From positions 886,001 through 950,000 of the forward strand of contig VISH01000002.1 of the NCBI GenBank assembly GCA_007827375.1: a DNA stretch of 64,000 bases, in the 5' to 3' direction. Both the position numbers and the translations under genes were made by a program. Under the pieces are notes generated by a model. The model was not told the origin of the DNA. It did not search any database and saw nothing but the letters and a program-made list of their open reading frames with translations. Positions 33,495-42,209 of this stretch are shown one piece after another; the first letter of the stretch is position 1, and every line of letters starts with the position of its first letter. Source of the stretch: Alteromonadaceae bacterium 2753L.S.0a.02. GTDB taxonomy: Bacteria > Pseudomonadota > Gammaproteobacteria > Pseudomonadales > Cellvibrionaceae.

Positions 33495-35228
33495 TTAGTC
33501 CCAATCTTCATCGAAGGGAGTACTACTTTTTGGGGGGCTTGCACCCAGTGTGGCTGCACGCTTTTGCTGTGGAACTTCAAGTGTGTTGAACATAAATTGC
33601 TGGATTGAGCCGGTAGCAAACATGATCTTGTTAAGTTTCGCGGAAACGGCTTGTTCACCATCAAACAGTTTGACTTTATCCAGCTCCTTGAACGGTGCGC
33701 TTGCAGTCAGTAGTGATGCGGGAGTATTGCCGTTTTTTGCGGCTGGGAGATAAAACGCTCTCATGTAATCGGAATAGCCGCCCATGTCGTACGTCTGGGC
33801 GATACCATAGGGTTTGGGGTGGTTGGCCAAAAGTTGAATACCCAGTTGCGATTCCCCGCGATACTGCCGCACCCAACGCACTGCGCCAATTCCCCAGCTA
33901 TGCCGCCCCTGCTCTTTCAATCCAATAAGTTCACCCGCTTTGAGGCGACTGGGAATTTTTCCTTTCCACAACAGGCAGCATCCACCTGCGCTCACATTTT
34001 GTACCGTAACTGCATAACTCATGTTGTCGGGCGCTGCTCTGTTGCCCGAGCTTCCTGGTACGCCGAGACCCAACATATCAACAACGTTGGTATCAAAGCC
34101 GTCACCCAAACCGCCTTCGTTACTGAAGTCTTCAAAAGATTGCTCACCGCACACCATGAAGTGGGCGTTTACCATGCCGACGCAAACCTCGGCGGTGTTT
34201 TGCACCGCCCGCCTTTCCTGTCGGCGTTGTGCGATGCTGCTCCAGCTGCCAACCAGGTGTTCCAGAAGGCTGCCAGGAAAACCTTGAGGCACCGTGATAG
34301 CGCTCGCTGCGCTGACTTCAAGATCGTTATCGGCGTTACTGGGAGACTGCTTCGCCAGTTGGTTGACGAGTACTCGAAAATCCAGCTCCAAAACGCGATC
34401 GGTTTCGCTGCCGTTGAATCGCGACTTGTAAACTGGTCCAGAATCACTGTGTAAATTCAGAAGATAGAAATTGTCTTTATCCTGAAGTACAGAGGGGTGC
34501 AAACGCACATACTGCGCCCAGGATTCAAGGGCGTAATAAATGTGTGCGATATCATTCTGGTTAAGCTGGTTCAGGCGGGCTGTGGCCAGCATAAGCACAC
34601 GCACATATGCAGTCTGCACGTTGCTGGCAGGCCGGGTTTTTAATTGTGGGTCTTTGACCGGGGCCGCCAGTAAATCGAAGTAATCCGCAATTTGGAACAG
34701 GCTGTGAAGCTGCTGCCAGTAGCCTGCTGGGGGTTGCGTGTAAAGCTGGTAAGTACGGAAAAATATGAGGCCAATTCCGGTGATGGCGCGATGTAACGCT
34801 TGTGCGAGGCTGTCCCGGATGGTTTGTTTGAAGCGCTTTTGTACGCAAATCTCCAGAATGCAGCGAACGTAACCCTCGATCATCGCCTTCTGAATCGCTT
34901 GCGCTACAATGGCTGTTTTTTGTGCGTTCTGTGAAAGGTTAATAGGCTGCTGTAGGAAATCGCGCGTGAGGCCTTCGATGGCATGATGAGTGACCGGACG
35001 AATGGCTTCCAATATTGCCAACCGGCTATCGAAATTTGTTTTCAGGCGGGCAACCTCAGGCAGGCACTTATAGAGTGCTGCACTGGTTTGTGCGATTTGC
35101 GTTGCTCGTAACTGATTCGCCCATTCTGCGACCTTAGCGGGTTTGCTAGCGCAAAAACTCAGCTTCGCGAGATCGGGCGTAGGCGCCTGCAGGGAGGCAA
35201 TATATTCAGGTAAACTCGGTTGGCTCAT
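33495..35228 (-). CDS. PilZ-like domain protein upstream of the FimX-like gene
   Basis: The ATG at 35228 is used; the longer reading needs a TTG. The 577-residue product is mostly helical for its first 400 residues, with no recognised domain, and has a PilZ-like beta-barrel near 400-500 (VQNVSAGGCCLLWKG, then GIGAVRWVRQY and LGIQLL). The N-terminal RxxxR plus D/NxSxxG c-di-GMP signature is only partly present: NVSAGG fits, but a clear RxxxR before it is not obvious. It may therefore bind c-di-GMP weakly or act as a scaffold. The gap to the FimX-like gene is 217 bases. Confidence 0.7.
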   Translation of the reverse strand: MSQPSLPEYIASLQAPTPDLAKLSFCASKPAKVAEWANQLRATQIAQTSAALYKCLPEVARLKTNFDSRLAILEAIRPVTHHAIEGLTRDFLQQPINLSQNAQKTAIVAQAIQKAMIEGYVRCILEICVQKRFKQTIRDSLAQALHRAITGIGLIFFRTYQLYTQPPAGYWQQLHSLFQIADYFDLLAAPVKDPQLKTRPASNVQTAYVRVLMLATARLNQLNQNDIAHIYYALESWAQYVRLHPSVLQDKDNFYLLNLHSDSGPVYKSRFNGSETDRVLELDFRVLVNQLAKQSPSNADNDLEVSAASAITVPQGFPGSLLEHLVGSWSSIAQRRQERRAVQNTAEVCVGMVNAHFMVCGEQSFEDFSNEGGLGDGFDTNVVDMLGLGVPGSSGNRAAPDNMSYAVTVQNVSAGGCCLLWKGKIPSRLKAGELIGLKEQGRHSWGIGAVRWVRQYRGESQLGIQLLANHPKPYGIAQTYDMGGYSDYMRAFYLPAAKNGNTPASLLTASAPFKELDKVKLFDGEQAVSAKLNKIMFATGSIQQFMFNTLEVPQQKRAATLGASPPKSSTPFDEDWD

Positions 35229-35319
35229 TGGTACTCTGGGTTTCTCTGTCCCTGGCAAGTAATCTCAAGTATAGCGTTTTTTGCGCCGGGCACAGGTCAC
35301 CCTGCGAACGCAAAGACGA

Positions 35320-36327
35320 TTAGGCGATTGGCGATTTACTTGAGGCACCAGGTTCTTCCTTGACTAGCTTAGGTACCAGGTAGCCCGGCAGTTGGGCCAA
35401 TAGCTCGTCTCTGAGCTGCCTGGCGTGATGTTCGCTCACATTGAAGTGTGAGGTGCCAGAAACTCTGTCTAGCAGGTGTAAATAGTAAGGTAGTACCCCA
35501 CAGCGAAACAACTCCTTACTCAAAGATATTAGTATGTTTGCGTTATCATTTATCGATTTCAGTAATACCGTCTGGTTTAAAAGGGTTACTCCAGCGCTGC
35601 GTAAATCTGCCAACGCTCGGGCAACACGGGTGTCGATTTCCTGACGGTGGTTGCAGTGTATTACGAAGACAATGTCCGTTTGCTGACGGCTGAAAATCTC
35701 GAGAATTTTGGGTGTTATGCGGTCTGGTAAGACAATTGGCAGGCGCGTATGAATACGCACACGTTCTATTTGCGGTAATTTCGCAAGTGCATCGAGTAAC
35801 CACGCGAGCTGCTTGTCGCCTAGCACTAAGGGGTCGCCGCCACTTAAAATCACTTCATCAACTTCTTTTCGCTGTGCGATGTAATCGAGCGCCACTTGCC
35901 ACTCTTGGCGTGATGGAGTGTTGTGGCTGTAATCAAAATGACGGCGAAAACAGTAGCGACAGTTGATTGCACAGTGGGGTGCTGCGATCAGTAAAACGCG
36001 GCCATGGTATTTGTGAATTAGGCCGGGTACCGGGTTGAAGTTGCGCTCATCGAGCGGATCTGTGGTAAAACCGGGTGAAGATTGCAACTCACGTTGTAGC
36101 GGCAGAACCTGAAGTAGCAGCGGGTCTTGCGGGTTGCCCTTCTCAATGCGCGATGCATAGGCATGGCTCACACGCAGAGGAAACAGCTCGGCGGCTCGTT
36201 TTGCCGCAGGTAACCAGTGTTCATCCAATTGTACGAAGTCTAAAAACTCCTCAGGCTGGGTCATTTGGTAAGACAACTGTTCTTGCCAGGTACGTGATGT
36301 GAGACTTGGGATGGATTGGCCTAGCAT
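35320..36327 (-). CDS. epmB: EF-P beta-lysylation protein EpmB (lysine 2,3-aminomutase-like)
   Basis: The ATG at 36327 gives 335 residues, close to the family size; the longer frame starts at TTG. It has the radical-SAM cluster motif CAINCRYCFRRHF (about residue 118), the KamA-type segments EVILSGGDPLVL and RIHTRLPIVLP, and a C-terminal region expected for PLP. EpmB isomerises (S)-alpha-lysine to (R)-beta-lysine, which EpmA then attaches to EF-P. It is divergent from efp, making a complete modification locus. Confidence 0.94.
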   Translation of the reverse strand: MLGQSIPSLTSRTWQEQLSYQMTQPEEFLDFVQLDEHWLPAAKRAAELFPLRVSHAYASRIEKGNPQDPLLLQVLPLQRELQSSPGFTTDPLDERNFNPVPGLIHKYHGRVLLIAAPHCAINCRYCFRRHFDYSHNTPSRQEWQVALDYIAQRKEVDEVILSGGDPLVLGDKQLAWLLDALAKLPQIERVRIHTRLPIVLPDRITPKILEIFSRQQTDIVFVIHCNHRQEIDTRVARALADLRSAGVTLLNQTVLLKSINDNANILISLSKELFRCGVLPYYLHLLDRVSGTSHFNVSEHHARQLRDELLAQLPGYLVPKLVKEEPGASSKSPIA

Positions 36328-36422
36328 GCGATGGAGTCTCTTTTTATAAAGCAATTTTGAAAGCAAAGCCGGGCATTTTAGCAGCCAATATCAACTAGAT
36401 CTTGTGATGCTTGCTGTGGGAG

Positions 36423-36452
36423 TTAACGCCAGTACCTTAGCTCCTGTATAAT
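36423..36452 (+). promoter_or_regulatory. Probable efp promoter
   Basis: TTAACG (36423-36428) and a perfect TATAAT (36447-36452) are separated by 18 bases. They lie about 150 bases before the efp ATG, in the divergent region shared with epmB. Confidence 0.5.
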
Positions 36453-36599
36453 TCGCGCACTTTACGAGCCTGTGCGCGTTTCGCCGGGCCTAAGCGCGTT
36501 TGCGTCGCAGCTTAAAACTGCTGCTGAGATACTGGTGAGGATAATAAAACCAGTAAAACCAAAGGGTTAAATAAAATTTACTAGATAGGCGAGATTTTA

Positions 36600-37169
36600 A
36601 TGGCAACTTACTCCACCAACGAATTTAAAAGCGGTTTAAAAGTAATGCTCGATGGCGACCCCTGTTCCATTGTTGAAAATGAATTTGTTAAACCTGGCAA
36701 GGGCCAGGCCTTCAACCGTGTAAAAATGAAAAACCTCAAAACCGGCCGGGTATGGGAGCGAACTTTTAAATCGGGTGAAAGCCTTGAAGGTGCCGATGTG
36801 GTTGATACCGATATGCAATATCTCTACACCGATGGCGAATTCTGGCATTTTATGGAGCCGCAATCTTTCGAACAGTATCAGGGTGACGCCAGTGTGGTCG
36901 GGGATTCCGCCAAGTGGTTGAGCGAGCAAGATACCGTCACTGTTACCCTTTACAACGGTTCCCCGTTAGCCGTCACTCCACCCAACCATGTGGAACTTGA
37001 AATTGTTGAGACCGACCCCGGCTTGAAGGGAGATACCGCGCAGGGCGGCACCAAGCCAGCCACTTTGGTCACGGGGGCGGTTGTTAAAGTCCCACTTTTC
37101 CTCTCCACTGGTGAAGTGGTTCGCGTTGATACCCGCACGGGGGAGTATTTGGGTCGCGCCAATAAATAG
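36600..37169 (+). CDS. efp: Elongation factor P
   Basis: The 189-residue three-domain factor rescues ribosomes stalled on polyproline stretches. Lys34 in KPGKGQA is the residue modified with beta-lysine by EpmA and EpmB. The C-terminal signature STGEVVRVDTRTGEYLGR is intact. Placed between epmB (divergent) and epmA (downstream), it forms a self-contained EF-P modification locus. A perfect terminator hairpin follows. Confidence 0.97.
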   Translation: MATYSTNEFKSGLKVMLDGDPCSIVENEFVKPGKGQAFNRVKMKNLKTGRVWERTFKSGESLEGADVVDTDMQYLYTDGEFWHFMEPQSFEQYQGDASVVGDSAKWLSEQDTVTVTLYNGSPLAVTPPNHVELEIVETDPGLKGDTAQGGTKPATLVTGAVVKVPLFLSTGEVVRVDTRTGEYLGRANK

Positions 37170-37191
37170 TACCCCACACACATCGATTATT

Positions 37192-37222
37192 AAGGGCCGA
37201 TTCTAATCGGCCCTTGTTGTTT
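37192..37222 (+). terminator. Intrinsic terminator after efp
   Basis: AAGGGCCGATT and AATCGGCCCTT form a perfect 11-bp stem with a two-base centre, followed by the T-rich GTTGTTT. It separates efp from epmA. Confidence 0.8.
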
Positions 37223-37289
37223 CTGACAGGCAATACTGTTTCTGGAAGGTAAAACCTCAGTCGTAATCCTTTGAATTGAGCATGATGTG

Positions 37290-38228
37290 ATGAACTGGCA
37301 ACCTACAGCCTCTCTGGCAATGCTGCGAGAGCGTGCGACCCTTATCGCGGCGATCCGGGATTTTTTTTCGGAGCGCGAGGTGTTGGAAGTGGAGGTGCCT
37401 GCTCTGGGTGCCACAACGGTAAGCGATACCAACCTTGAAAGCCTTCATGTGTATCGCAGAGAGAGCCTCATGGGATACCTGCAAACGTCGCCAGAGTATT
37501 ACATGAAACGTCTCCTCGCAGCTGGTAGTGGTGCGATATTTTCTCTTGCCAAGGCCTATCGCAGCGATGAGCTTGGGCGTTATCACAACCCGGAATTTAC
37601 CATGCTGGAATGGTACCGCCCCGGTTTTGATGACCGTGTTTTAGCGGATGAAGTCGTGCAACTTTGCAAGCGCCTTGAGCCTCAGGTTCAAGCGCAATAC
37701 GTGAGTTATGGTGACGTTTTTCAGGAGCATTGCGGTTTAAACCCGCATCTTGCAACTGATGCCCAACTCGCAGCGCACGCTCGAAAGAAGATTAATGTCG
37801 CTTGGCAAAATGAGCCCAGAAGCCTGTGGTTGGACTTGTTATTCAGCCATCTTGTCGAGCCGCAGTTGAACGGTCTTGTGGTGGTATACGATTACCCGGA
37901 GTGTCAGTGTGCGCTAGCGCGTCTGGGTCATGATGCGTTTGGTCACGTGGTGTCGCGCCGCTTTGAAGTGTACTGGCGCGGAGTTGAGCTGGCCAACGGT
38001 TACTGGGAGTTGTGCGACGCAGCTGAGCAGAAGCAGCGTTTTGAACAAGATAATCGCGCTCGTACTGCACAGGGAAAAGTGGCGATTGAGCCCGACAGGG
38101 CTCTAATCGCGGCACTTGAGAGTGGCCTACCCGATTGCGCGGGCGTCGCTTTGGGTGTCGACCGCTTAATGATGTGTGTGACAGGCAAAACCCAGATTCG
38201 CGATGTGATCAGTTTTGCTGGAGATTAA
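37290..38228 (+). CDS. epmA: EF-P--(R)-beta-lysine ligase EpmA
   Basis: The ATG at 37290 directly follows a possible GTG. The 312-residue enzyme is a lysyl-tRNA synthetase catalytic-domain paralogue without the anticodon domain: class II motif 1 FFSEREVLEVEVPAL, motif 2 KAYRSDELGRYHNPEFTMLEWY and motif 3 GVALGVDRLMM. It activates (R)-beta-lysine and transfers it to Lys34 of EF-P. Length and neighbours confirm EpmA rather than LysS. No epmC hydroxylase is present in this window. Confidence 0.95.
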   Translation: MNWQPTASLAMLRERATLIAAIRDFFSEREVLEVEVPALGATTVSDTNLESLHVYRRESLMGYLQTSPEYYMKRLLAAGSGAIFSLAKAYRSDELGRYHNPEFTMLEWYRPGFDDRVLADEVVQLCKRLEPQVQAQYVSYGDVFQEHCGLNPHLATDAQLAAHARKKINVAWQNEPRSLWLDLLFSHLVEPQLNGLVVVYDYPECQCALARLGHDAFGHVVSRRFEVYWRGVELANGYWELCDAAEQKQRFEQDNRARTAQGKVAIEPDRALIAALESGLPDCAGVALGVDRLMMCVTGKTQIRDVISFAGD

Positions 38229-38265
38229 GTGGCCACGGCGAATACCGATGTTTTTCAACTGACAG

Positions 38266-39075
38266 CTAGCTGTCGCAACTGATTTGGTGATTCATATCCA
38301 GCGCCGGTGAGTCTGTTGCTGGTGATCCTACAGGTACGGCGGGTACACCCACCACGGTTGTGTGCGGCGGTACCGATTTGAGCACCACACTGCCAGCGCC
38401 AATTTTGGCACCTTCGCCAATTTCGATATTCCCAAGTATTTTGGCCCCGGCGCTAATGAGCACGCCGCGGCGAATTTTAGGGTGTCGGTCGCCCGCTTCT
38501 TTACCTGTTCCACCCAGGGTAACCGCCTGCATAATAGAAACATCGTCCTCAACGACTGTTGTTTCACCAATCACAATGCCGGTTGCATGATCAAGCATGA
38601 TTCCCTTGCCAATTTTGGCGGCGGGATGTATGTCCACACCAAAAGTAAGCGCTATATGGCTTTGCAAAAAATAGGCGAGTGATTTTCTATCGCGACCGAA
38701 AAGGCAGTGTGCGACCCGGTAAGACTGTAAGGCATGGAAGCCTTTGAAATATAGAAACGGTAGTAGATAGGAATCGCAAGCCGAGTCGCGCTCATAGACC
38801 GCTTTGATGTCTGCACGCACGGTTGCGCCCAATTGGCAGTCGTCCTCCAGGGATTTTTCAATAATTTCTCGTACCTGTAACGCCGAGAGGGCTGGGCTTG
38901 CGAGTTTGTTGGCCAGGTGAAAGCTGAGTGCGCTTTCAAGGGTATCGTGATTAAGAATCGTGGCGTGGAGAAAGCTTGCCAGCGCGGGTTCGTTGACGGT
39001 TTCCTGCTGGGTTTCTTTGCGAATGGTTTCCCACACGGGGTCTGCAACAACGGCGCGAGGTTGCTTGGCTTGCAT
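38266..39075 (-). CDS. cysE: Serine O-acetyltransferase
   Basis: The 269-residue enzyme has the N-terminal helical domain and C-terminal left-handed beta-helix of CysE: DIHPAAKIGKGIMLDHATGIVIGET and VTLGGTGKEAGDRHPKI. It acetylates L-serine with acetyl-CoA as the first step of cysteine synthesis. GAGGAG lies eight bases before the ATG. Its C-terminal tail ends DMNHQISCDS and is not the classic Ile-ending tail that docks cysteine synthase, so CysE-CysK complex formation may differ. Confidence 0.94.
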   Translation of the reverse strand: MQAKQPRAVVADPVWETIRKETQQETVNEPALASFLHATILNHDTLESALSFHLANKLASPALSALQVREIIEKSLEDDCQLGATVRADIKAVYERDSACDSYLLPFLYFKGFHALQSYRVAHCLFGRDRKSLAYFLQSHIALTFGVDIHPAAKIGKGIMLDHATGIVIGETTVVEDDVSIMQAVTLGGTGKEAGDRHPKIRRGVLISAGAKILGNIEIGEGAKIGAGSVVLKSVPPHTTVVGVPAVPVGSPATDSPALDMNHQISCDS

Positions 39076-39722
39076 GCGTTTGGCTCCTCAATGGGCGATC
39101 GACCTTATTATTAAGGTATCTGCCTGATAAATCTAGAGGGCATATTGACACGGTTGGGCTAAACGGTGCGTCAATGCAGATGAGGAAATAGCGAGACTTG
39201 GCGCAAACTTTTACACGTCAGTTGTCGCTGAATTCTTTGTGAAAACTGTGAAGCTTGGCGCGTTGTATCGTTTTATTGTTCCTACTTGTCGGTGGATCAA
39301 CAACATTTCTTCTGCGCGCCCGTGAGATTTAAATTATTGAAAAATAAAAACTATTTTGGCGTAGTTTGACTTTATTAATTGGTGGGATAAATTCATCTCC
39401 ATGAACAGTGCATTGCTTTTTCGCACAAGATTCAGGTTTTATAAATCGGCGGCTGAGACTGTATGCAAGTATTTTTTTTGCTGTTAGAATCCGCAGACTC
39501 ACAAGAAAGATAATAATATCGAGGCTGGATGCCCCCAAAGCCCCCAGTTGTTACCAGCCTCCAGTTGTACGCAAACATTCCAGTTTAATAATAAAAACAG
39601 TGGTTGGAATGCGTTGATAACCCAATTTTCAATTCTTCAATGTGCACTCAAAGTCTGTGTAGGCTTTATGTTGTTCCTCGCAGCGAAAGAAGCACCCGAC
39701 AAGTGGTGTAAGAGGGAAAAAC
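39076..39722. other. Long AT-rich intergenic region upstream of the carbamoyltransferase
   Basis: These 647 bases separate cysE from the divergent carbamoyltransferase and hold no supported gene. ACCTTA/TAAGGT (39102-39117) is a perfect palindrome in the cysE leader. A possible forward promoter is TTGACT (39366-39371) with TAAATT (39388-39393). The size and AT-richness suggest regulatory sequence or a lost gene. Confidence 0.45.
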
Positions 39723-41576
39723 GTGAAAGACAATAAGGTAGTTATTCTGGGGCTGTCGGCCTATTATCATGACAGCGCGGCTGCGTTGGTAATTGACGGT
39801 AATATATTCGCAGCAGCTCAAGAAGAGCGATTCACTCGCAAGAAACACGATCCATCATTTCCAGAGCATGCGATTCAATACTGTTTAGAAGAAGCAGGTA
39901 TTACGCTCGCGGATGTTGACCATGTGGTGTTCTACGATAAACCATTGGTGAAATTCGAACGCTTGCTTGAAACCTATCTGCATTATGCGCCGAATGGCTT
40001 GCGTTCGTTTATCGCCGCGATGCCGGTTTGGCTAAAGGAAAAACTTTTTTTAAAAACCACTTTAAAAAAAGCGTTATCCGCACTCAGTGGCATGAAAACC
40101 CGCGAGCTTCCACAGTTGTTGTTTAACGATCATCATCGCTCCCACGCAGCCTCGGCGTTTTATCCCAGCCCCTACCAGAAGTCTGCAGTAATGTGTTTGG
40201 ACGGTGTAGGAGAGTGGGCGACCAGCACCGTTTGGCTTGGCGAAGACAATACATTAACGCCTTTATGGGAAATTGATTTTCCGCATTCGCTCGGCTTGCT
40301 TTATTCCGCCTTTACCTATTACACCGGTTTTAAGGTGAACGCCGGGGAATACAAATTAATGGGTCTGGCTCCTTATGGAGAACCTAAGTACGTAGACTTA
40401 ATATACGCTAATCTCATTAGCGTAAAAGACGACGGCACCTTTCGGCTGGATATGAGTTATTTTAATTACGCCACCGGTTTGACCATGGTAAATAAAAAAT
40501 TCTGCGATCTCTTTGGTGGGCCAGCGCGAACACCGGAGTCAGAGCTCGGTCAAAAAGAAATGGATATCGCGAGATCGATACAGGTGGTGACAGAAGAAAT
40601 TATTCTAAAACTCGCGACCACTGTTCATAAAGAAACTGGCTGTGAAAGTTTGTGTATGGCAGGCGGAGTTGCACTTAACTGCGTTGCTAACGGTCGATTA
40701 CTCCGTGAAGGTCCGTTCAAAAATATCTGGGTGCAACCTGCGGCCGGCGATGCTGGGGGTGCTCTGGGGGCGGCTTTAAGTTGTTGGCATGAATACCTCG
40801 GTAATAAGCGCACCGCTGATCCCAGCGATAGCATGCGGGGAGCATACCTTGGTTCGCGACATGGCGACGAGGAAATTAAAAATTATCTGGAGTCCATTGG
40901 TGCGAAATATCATCGATTTGACGACTCAGAGCTCATGCCAGAGTTGGCTGATGTTCTATCGAGCGACAAAATAGTTGGGTGGTTTCAGGGTCGTATGGAG
41001 TTTGGGCCTCGCTCACTTGGCGGGCGCTCAATTTTAGGTAACCCTAAAAGCGCGCAAACACAATCAACGATGAATTTAAAGATCAAATACCGCGAATCTT
41101 TCCGGCCATTCGCACCGGCGTGTAAAGCCGAGAAGGTTTCGGAGTGGTTTGAGATTAATGAACCGAGCCCGTATATGCTGATGGTAGCGCCGGTAAAACA
41201 AGAGAAATGTCATGAAATGAGTGACGAGCAGAAGCAGTTGTTCGGCATTGAAAAACTCAATGTACCTCGCTCTGAAATTCCCGCTGTGACGCATGTTGAT
41301 TATTCCGCACGTATTCAAACAATTCATGCAGAAACGAACCCGCGCTTTTACAATCTTATCGATAAGTTTGAGCAGAAAACCGGTTGTCCTGTTCTGGTCA
41401 ATACTTCCTTCAATGTGCGCGGCGAACCCATAGTGCGTTCCCCGGAAGATGCTTATCGCTGTTTTATGCGTACCGAGATGGATTGTCTGGTGCTTGAAAA
41501 CTACCTTATGTACAAGGAAGAACAGCCTGAGTGGCAGGAGGAAGGGGACTGGCGTAATGAGTTTGAACTGGATTAA
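39723..41576 (+). CDS. NodU/TobZ-family carbamoyltransferase
   Basis: The 617-residue enzyme starts at GTG after GGGA. It has the carbamoyltransferase N-terminal domain (MKDNKVVILGLSAYYHDSAAAL; metal-binding HHRSHAA near residue 138; GGVALNCVANGRLL) and the C-terminal domain (GRMEFGPRSLGGRSIL, VRGEPIVRSPEDAYRCF). Relatives such as NodU and TobZ transfer carbamoyl from carbamoyl phosphate via a carbamoyl-adenylate to hydroxyls of sugars or other metabolites. It is first in an operon with an SxtJ-like membrane protein and a tiny DUF5989-like peptide, a recurring trio that suggests decoration of an envelope-associated glycan or lipid. The acceptor is unknown. Confidence 0.9.
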   Translation: MKDNKVVILGLSAYYHDSAAALVIDGNIFAAAQEERFTRKKHDPSFPEHAIQYCLEEAGITLADVDHVVFYDKPLVKFERLLETYLHYAPNGLRSFIAAMPVWLKEKLFLKTTLKKALSALSGMKTRELPQLLFNDHHRSHAASAFYPSPYQKSAVMCLDGVGEWATSTVWLGEDNTLTPLWEIDFPHSLGLLYSAFTYYTGFKVNAGEYKLMGLAPYGEPKYVDLIYANLISVKDDGTFRLDMSYFNYATGLTMVNKKFCDLFGGPARTPESELGQKEMDIARSIQVVTEEIILKLATTVHKETGCESLCMAGGVALNCVANGRLLREGPFKNIWVQPAAGDAGGALGAALSCWHEYLGNKRTADPSDSMRGAYLGSRHGDEEIKNYLESIGAKYHRFDDSELMPELADVLSSDKIVGWFQGRMEFGPRSLGGRSILGNPKSAQTQSTMNLKIKYRESFRPFAPACKAEKVSEWFEINEPSPYMLMVAPVKQEKCHEMSDEQKQLFGIEKLNVPRSEIPAVTHVDYSARIQTIHAETNPRFYNLIDKFEQKTGCPVLVNTSFNVRGEPIVRSPEDAYRCFMRTEMDCLVLENYLMYKEEQPEWQEEGDWRNEFELD

Positions 41577-41588
41577 AGGCGGTGTAAT

Positions 41589-42005
41589 ATGAGTAACAGT
41601 CTCAATGTAAAAGTAGCGAACCCTGGTGCGAAAGAATTGCGTAAGTTCGGCTTGGTAAGTGCCGTTTTAGTAACCGTAATTTTTGCAGGTTTTTTACCGT
41701 GGGTTTTTGGCCGTAGTATTCCAACATGGCCATTTATAGTTTCGGGTGTTTTAGCGGTATGGGCGTTGCTGCATGCAAATTCGCTTTATATCGTTTACTT
41801 CCCTTGGATGAAAATTGGTGGGGTATTGGGTTATGTCAATACTCGTATTATTCTAGGCGTGGTTTTTTATTTGCTGATCACCCCAGTGGGTTTTGTGGTA
41901 CGACTGTTTGGTTCTTCCAATATTAAATCACTTACAACAAACGATTCCAGTTTTCGTGTTGAAAGCCACAAACCGGATCAACGTCACATGGAGAATCCTT
42001 ACTGA
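41589..42005 (+). CDS. SxtJ-like membrane protein
   Basis: The 138-residue protein has three to four hydrophobic segments (FGLVSAVLVTVIFAGFLPW; WPFIVSGVLAVWALL; IILGVVFYLLITPVGFVV) and resembles SxtJ, a small membrane protein named from saxitoxin clusters and often found beside NodU-type carbamoyltransferases. Its role is unproven; it may place the enzyme or its acceptor at the membrane. The gene follows the carbamoyltransferase by 12 bases, and its stop overlaps the next start (TGATG). Confidence 0.8.
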   Translation: MSNSLNVKVANPGAKELRKFGLVSAVLVTVIFAGFLPWVFGRSIPTWPFIVSGVLAVWALLHANSLYIVYFPWMKIGGVLGYVNTRIILGVVFYLLITPVGFVVRLFGSSNIKSLTTNDSSFRVESHKPDQRHMENPY

Positions 42006-42157
42006 TGGGCGATTTATTGATAGATTTATGGGGCTTTATGAAAGCCCGAAAAAAATTCTGGCTGGCGCCAATTATAATTGTTTTACTGCTATTGGGTGGT
42101 TTGGTGGTGTTCGCCCAAGGCTCAGCAGTGGCACCGTTTATTTACACCTTGTTTTAA
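42005..42157 (+). CDS. DUF5989-like 50-residue membrane peptide
   Basis: A short gene begins at the ATG overlapping the SxtJ-like stop codon and encodes MGDLLIDLWGFMKARKKFWL, then a single transmembrane helix (about 21-38) and a short tail ending FIYTLF. The RKKFWL motif before the helix fits the DUF5989 family that follows carbamoyltransferase-SxtJ pairs. Overlap with the upstream stop means translational coupling. It is too short for most gene finders. A perfect terminator follows 30 bases later. Confidence 0.8.
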   Translation: MGDLLIDLWGFMKARKKFWLAPIIIVLLLLGGLVVFAQGSAVAPFIYTLF

Positions 42158-42186
42158 ATAAATTCGGTTTAGATACGTTCTCAAAG

Positions 42187-42209
42187 CGCCCCTTTTAAGG
42201 GGCGTTTTT
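42187..42209. terminator. Intrinsic terminator after the carbamoyltransferase operon
   Basis: CGCCCCTT and AAGGGGCG form an eight-base-pair stem around TT, followed by TTTTT. An A-run precedes the stem, and the convergent GT-C stop codon abuts it, so it may serve both directions. Confidence 0.85.

Noticed and set aside
38261..38274. 14-bp palindrome GACAGCTAGCTGTC between convergent epmA and cysE genes as a terminator
   Set aside because: No T-tract follows on either strand, and part of it overlaps the cysE stop region, so it was not listed as a feature.
39408..39617. Possible 69-residue forward gene in the long gap upstream of the carbamoyltransferase
   Set aside because: Its composition is unlike a protein, there is no ribosome binding site, and it lies in AT-rich intergenic DNA.
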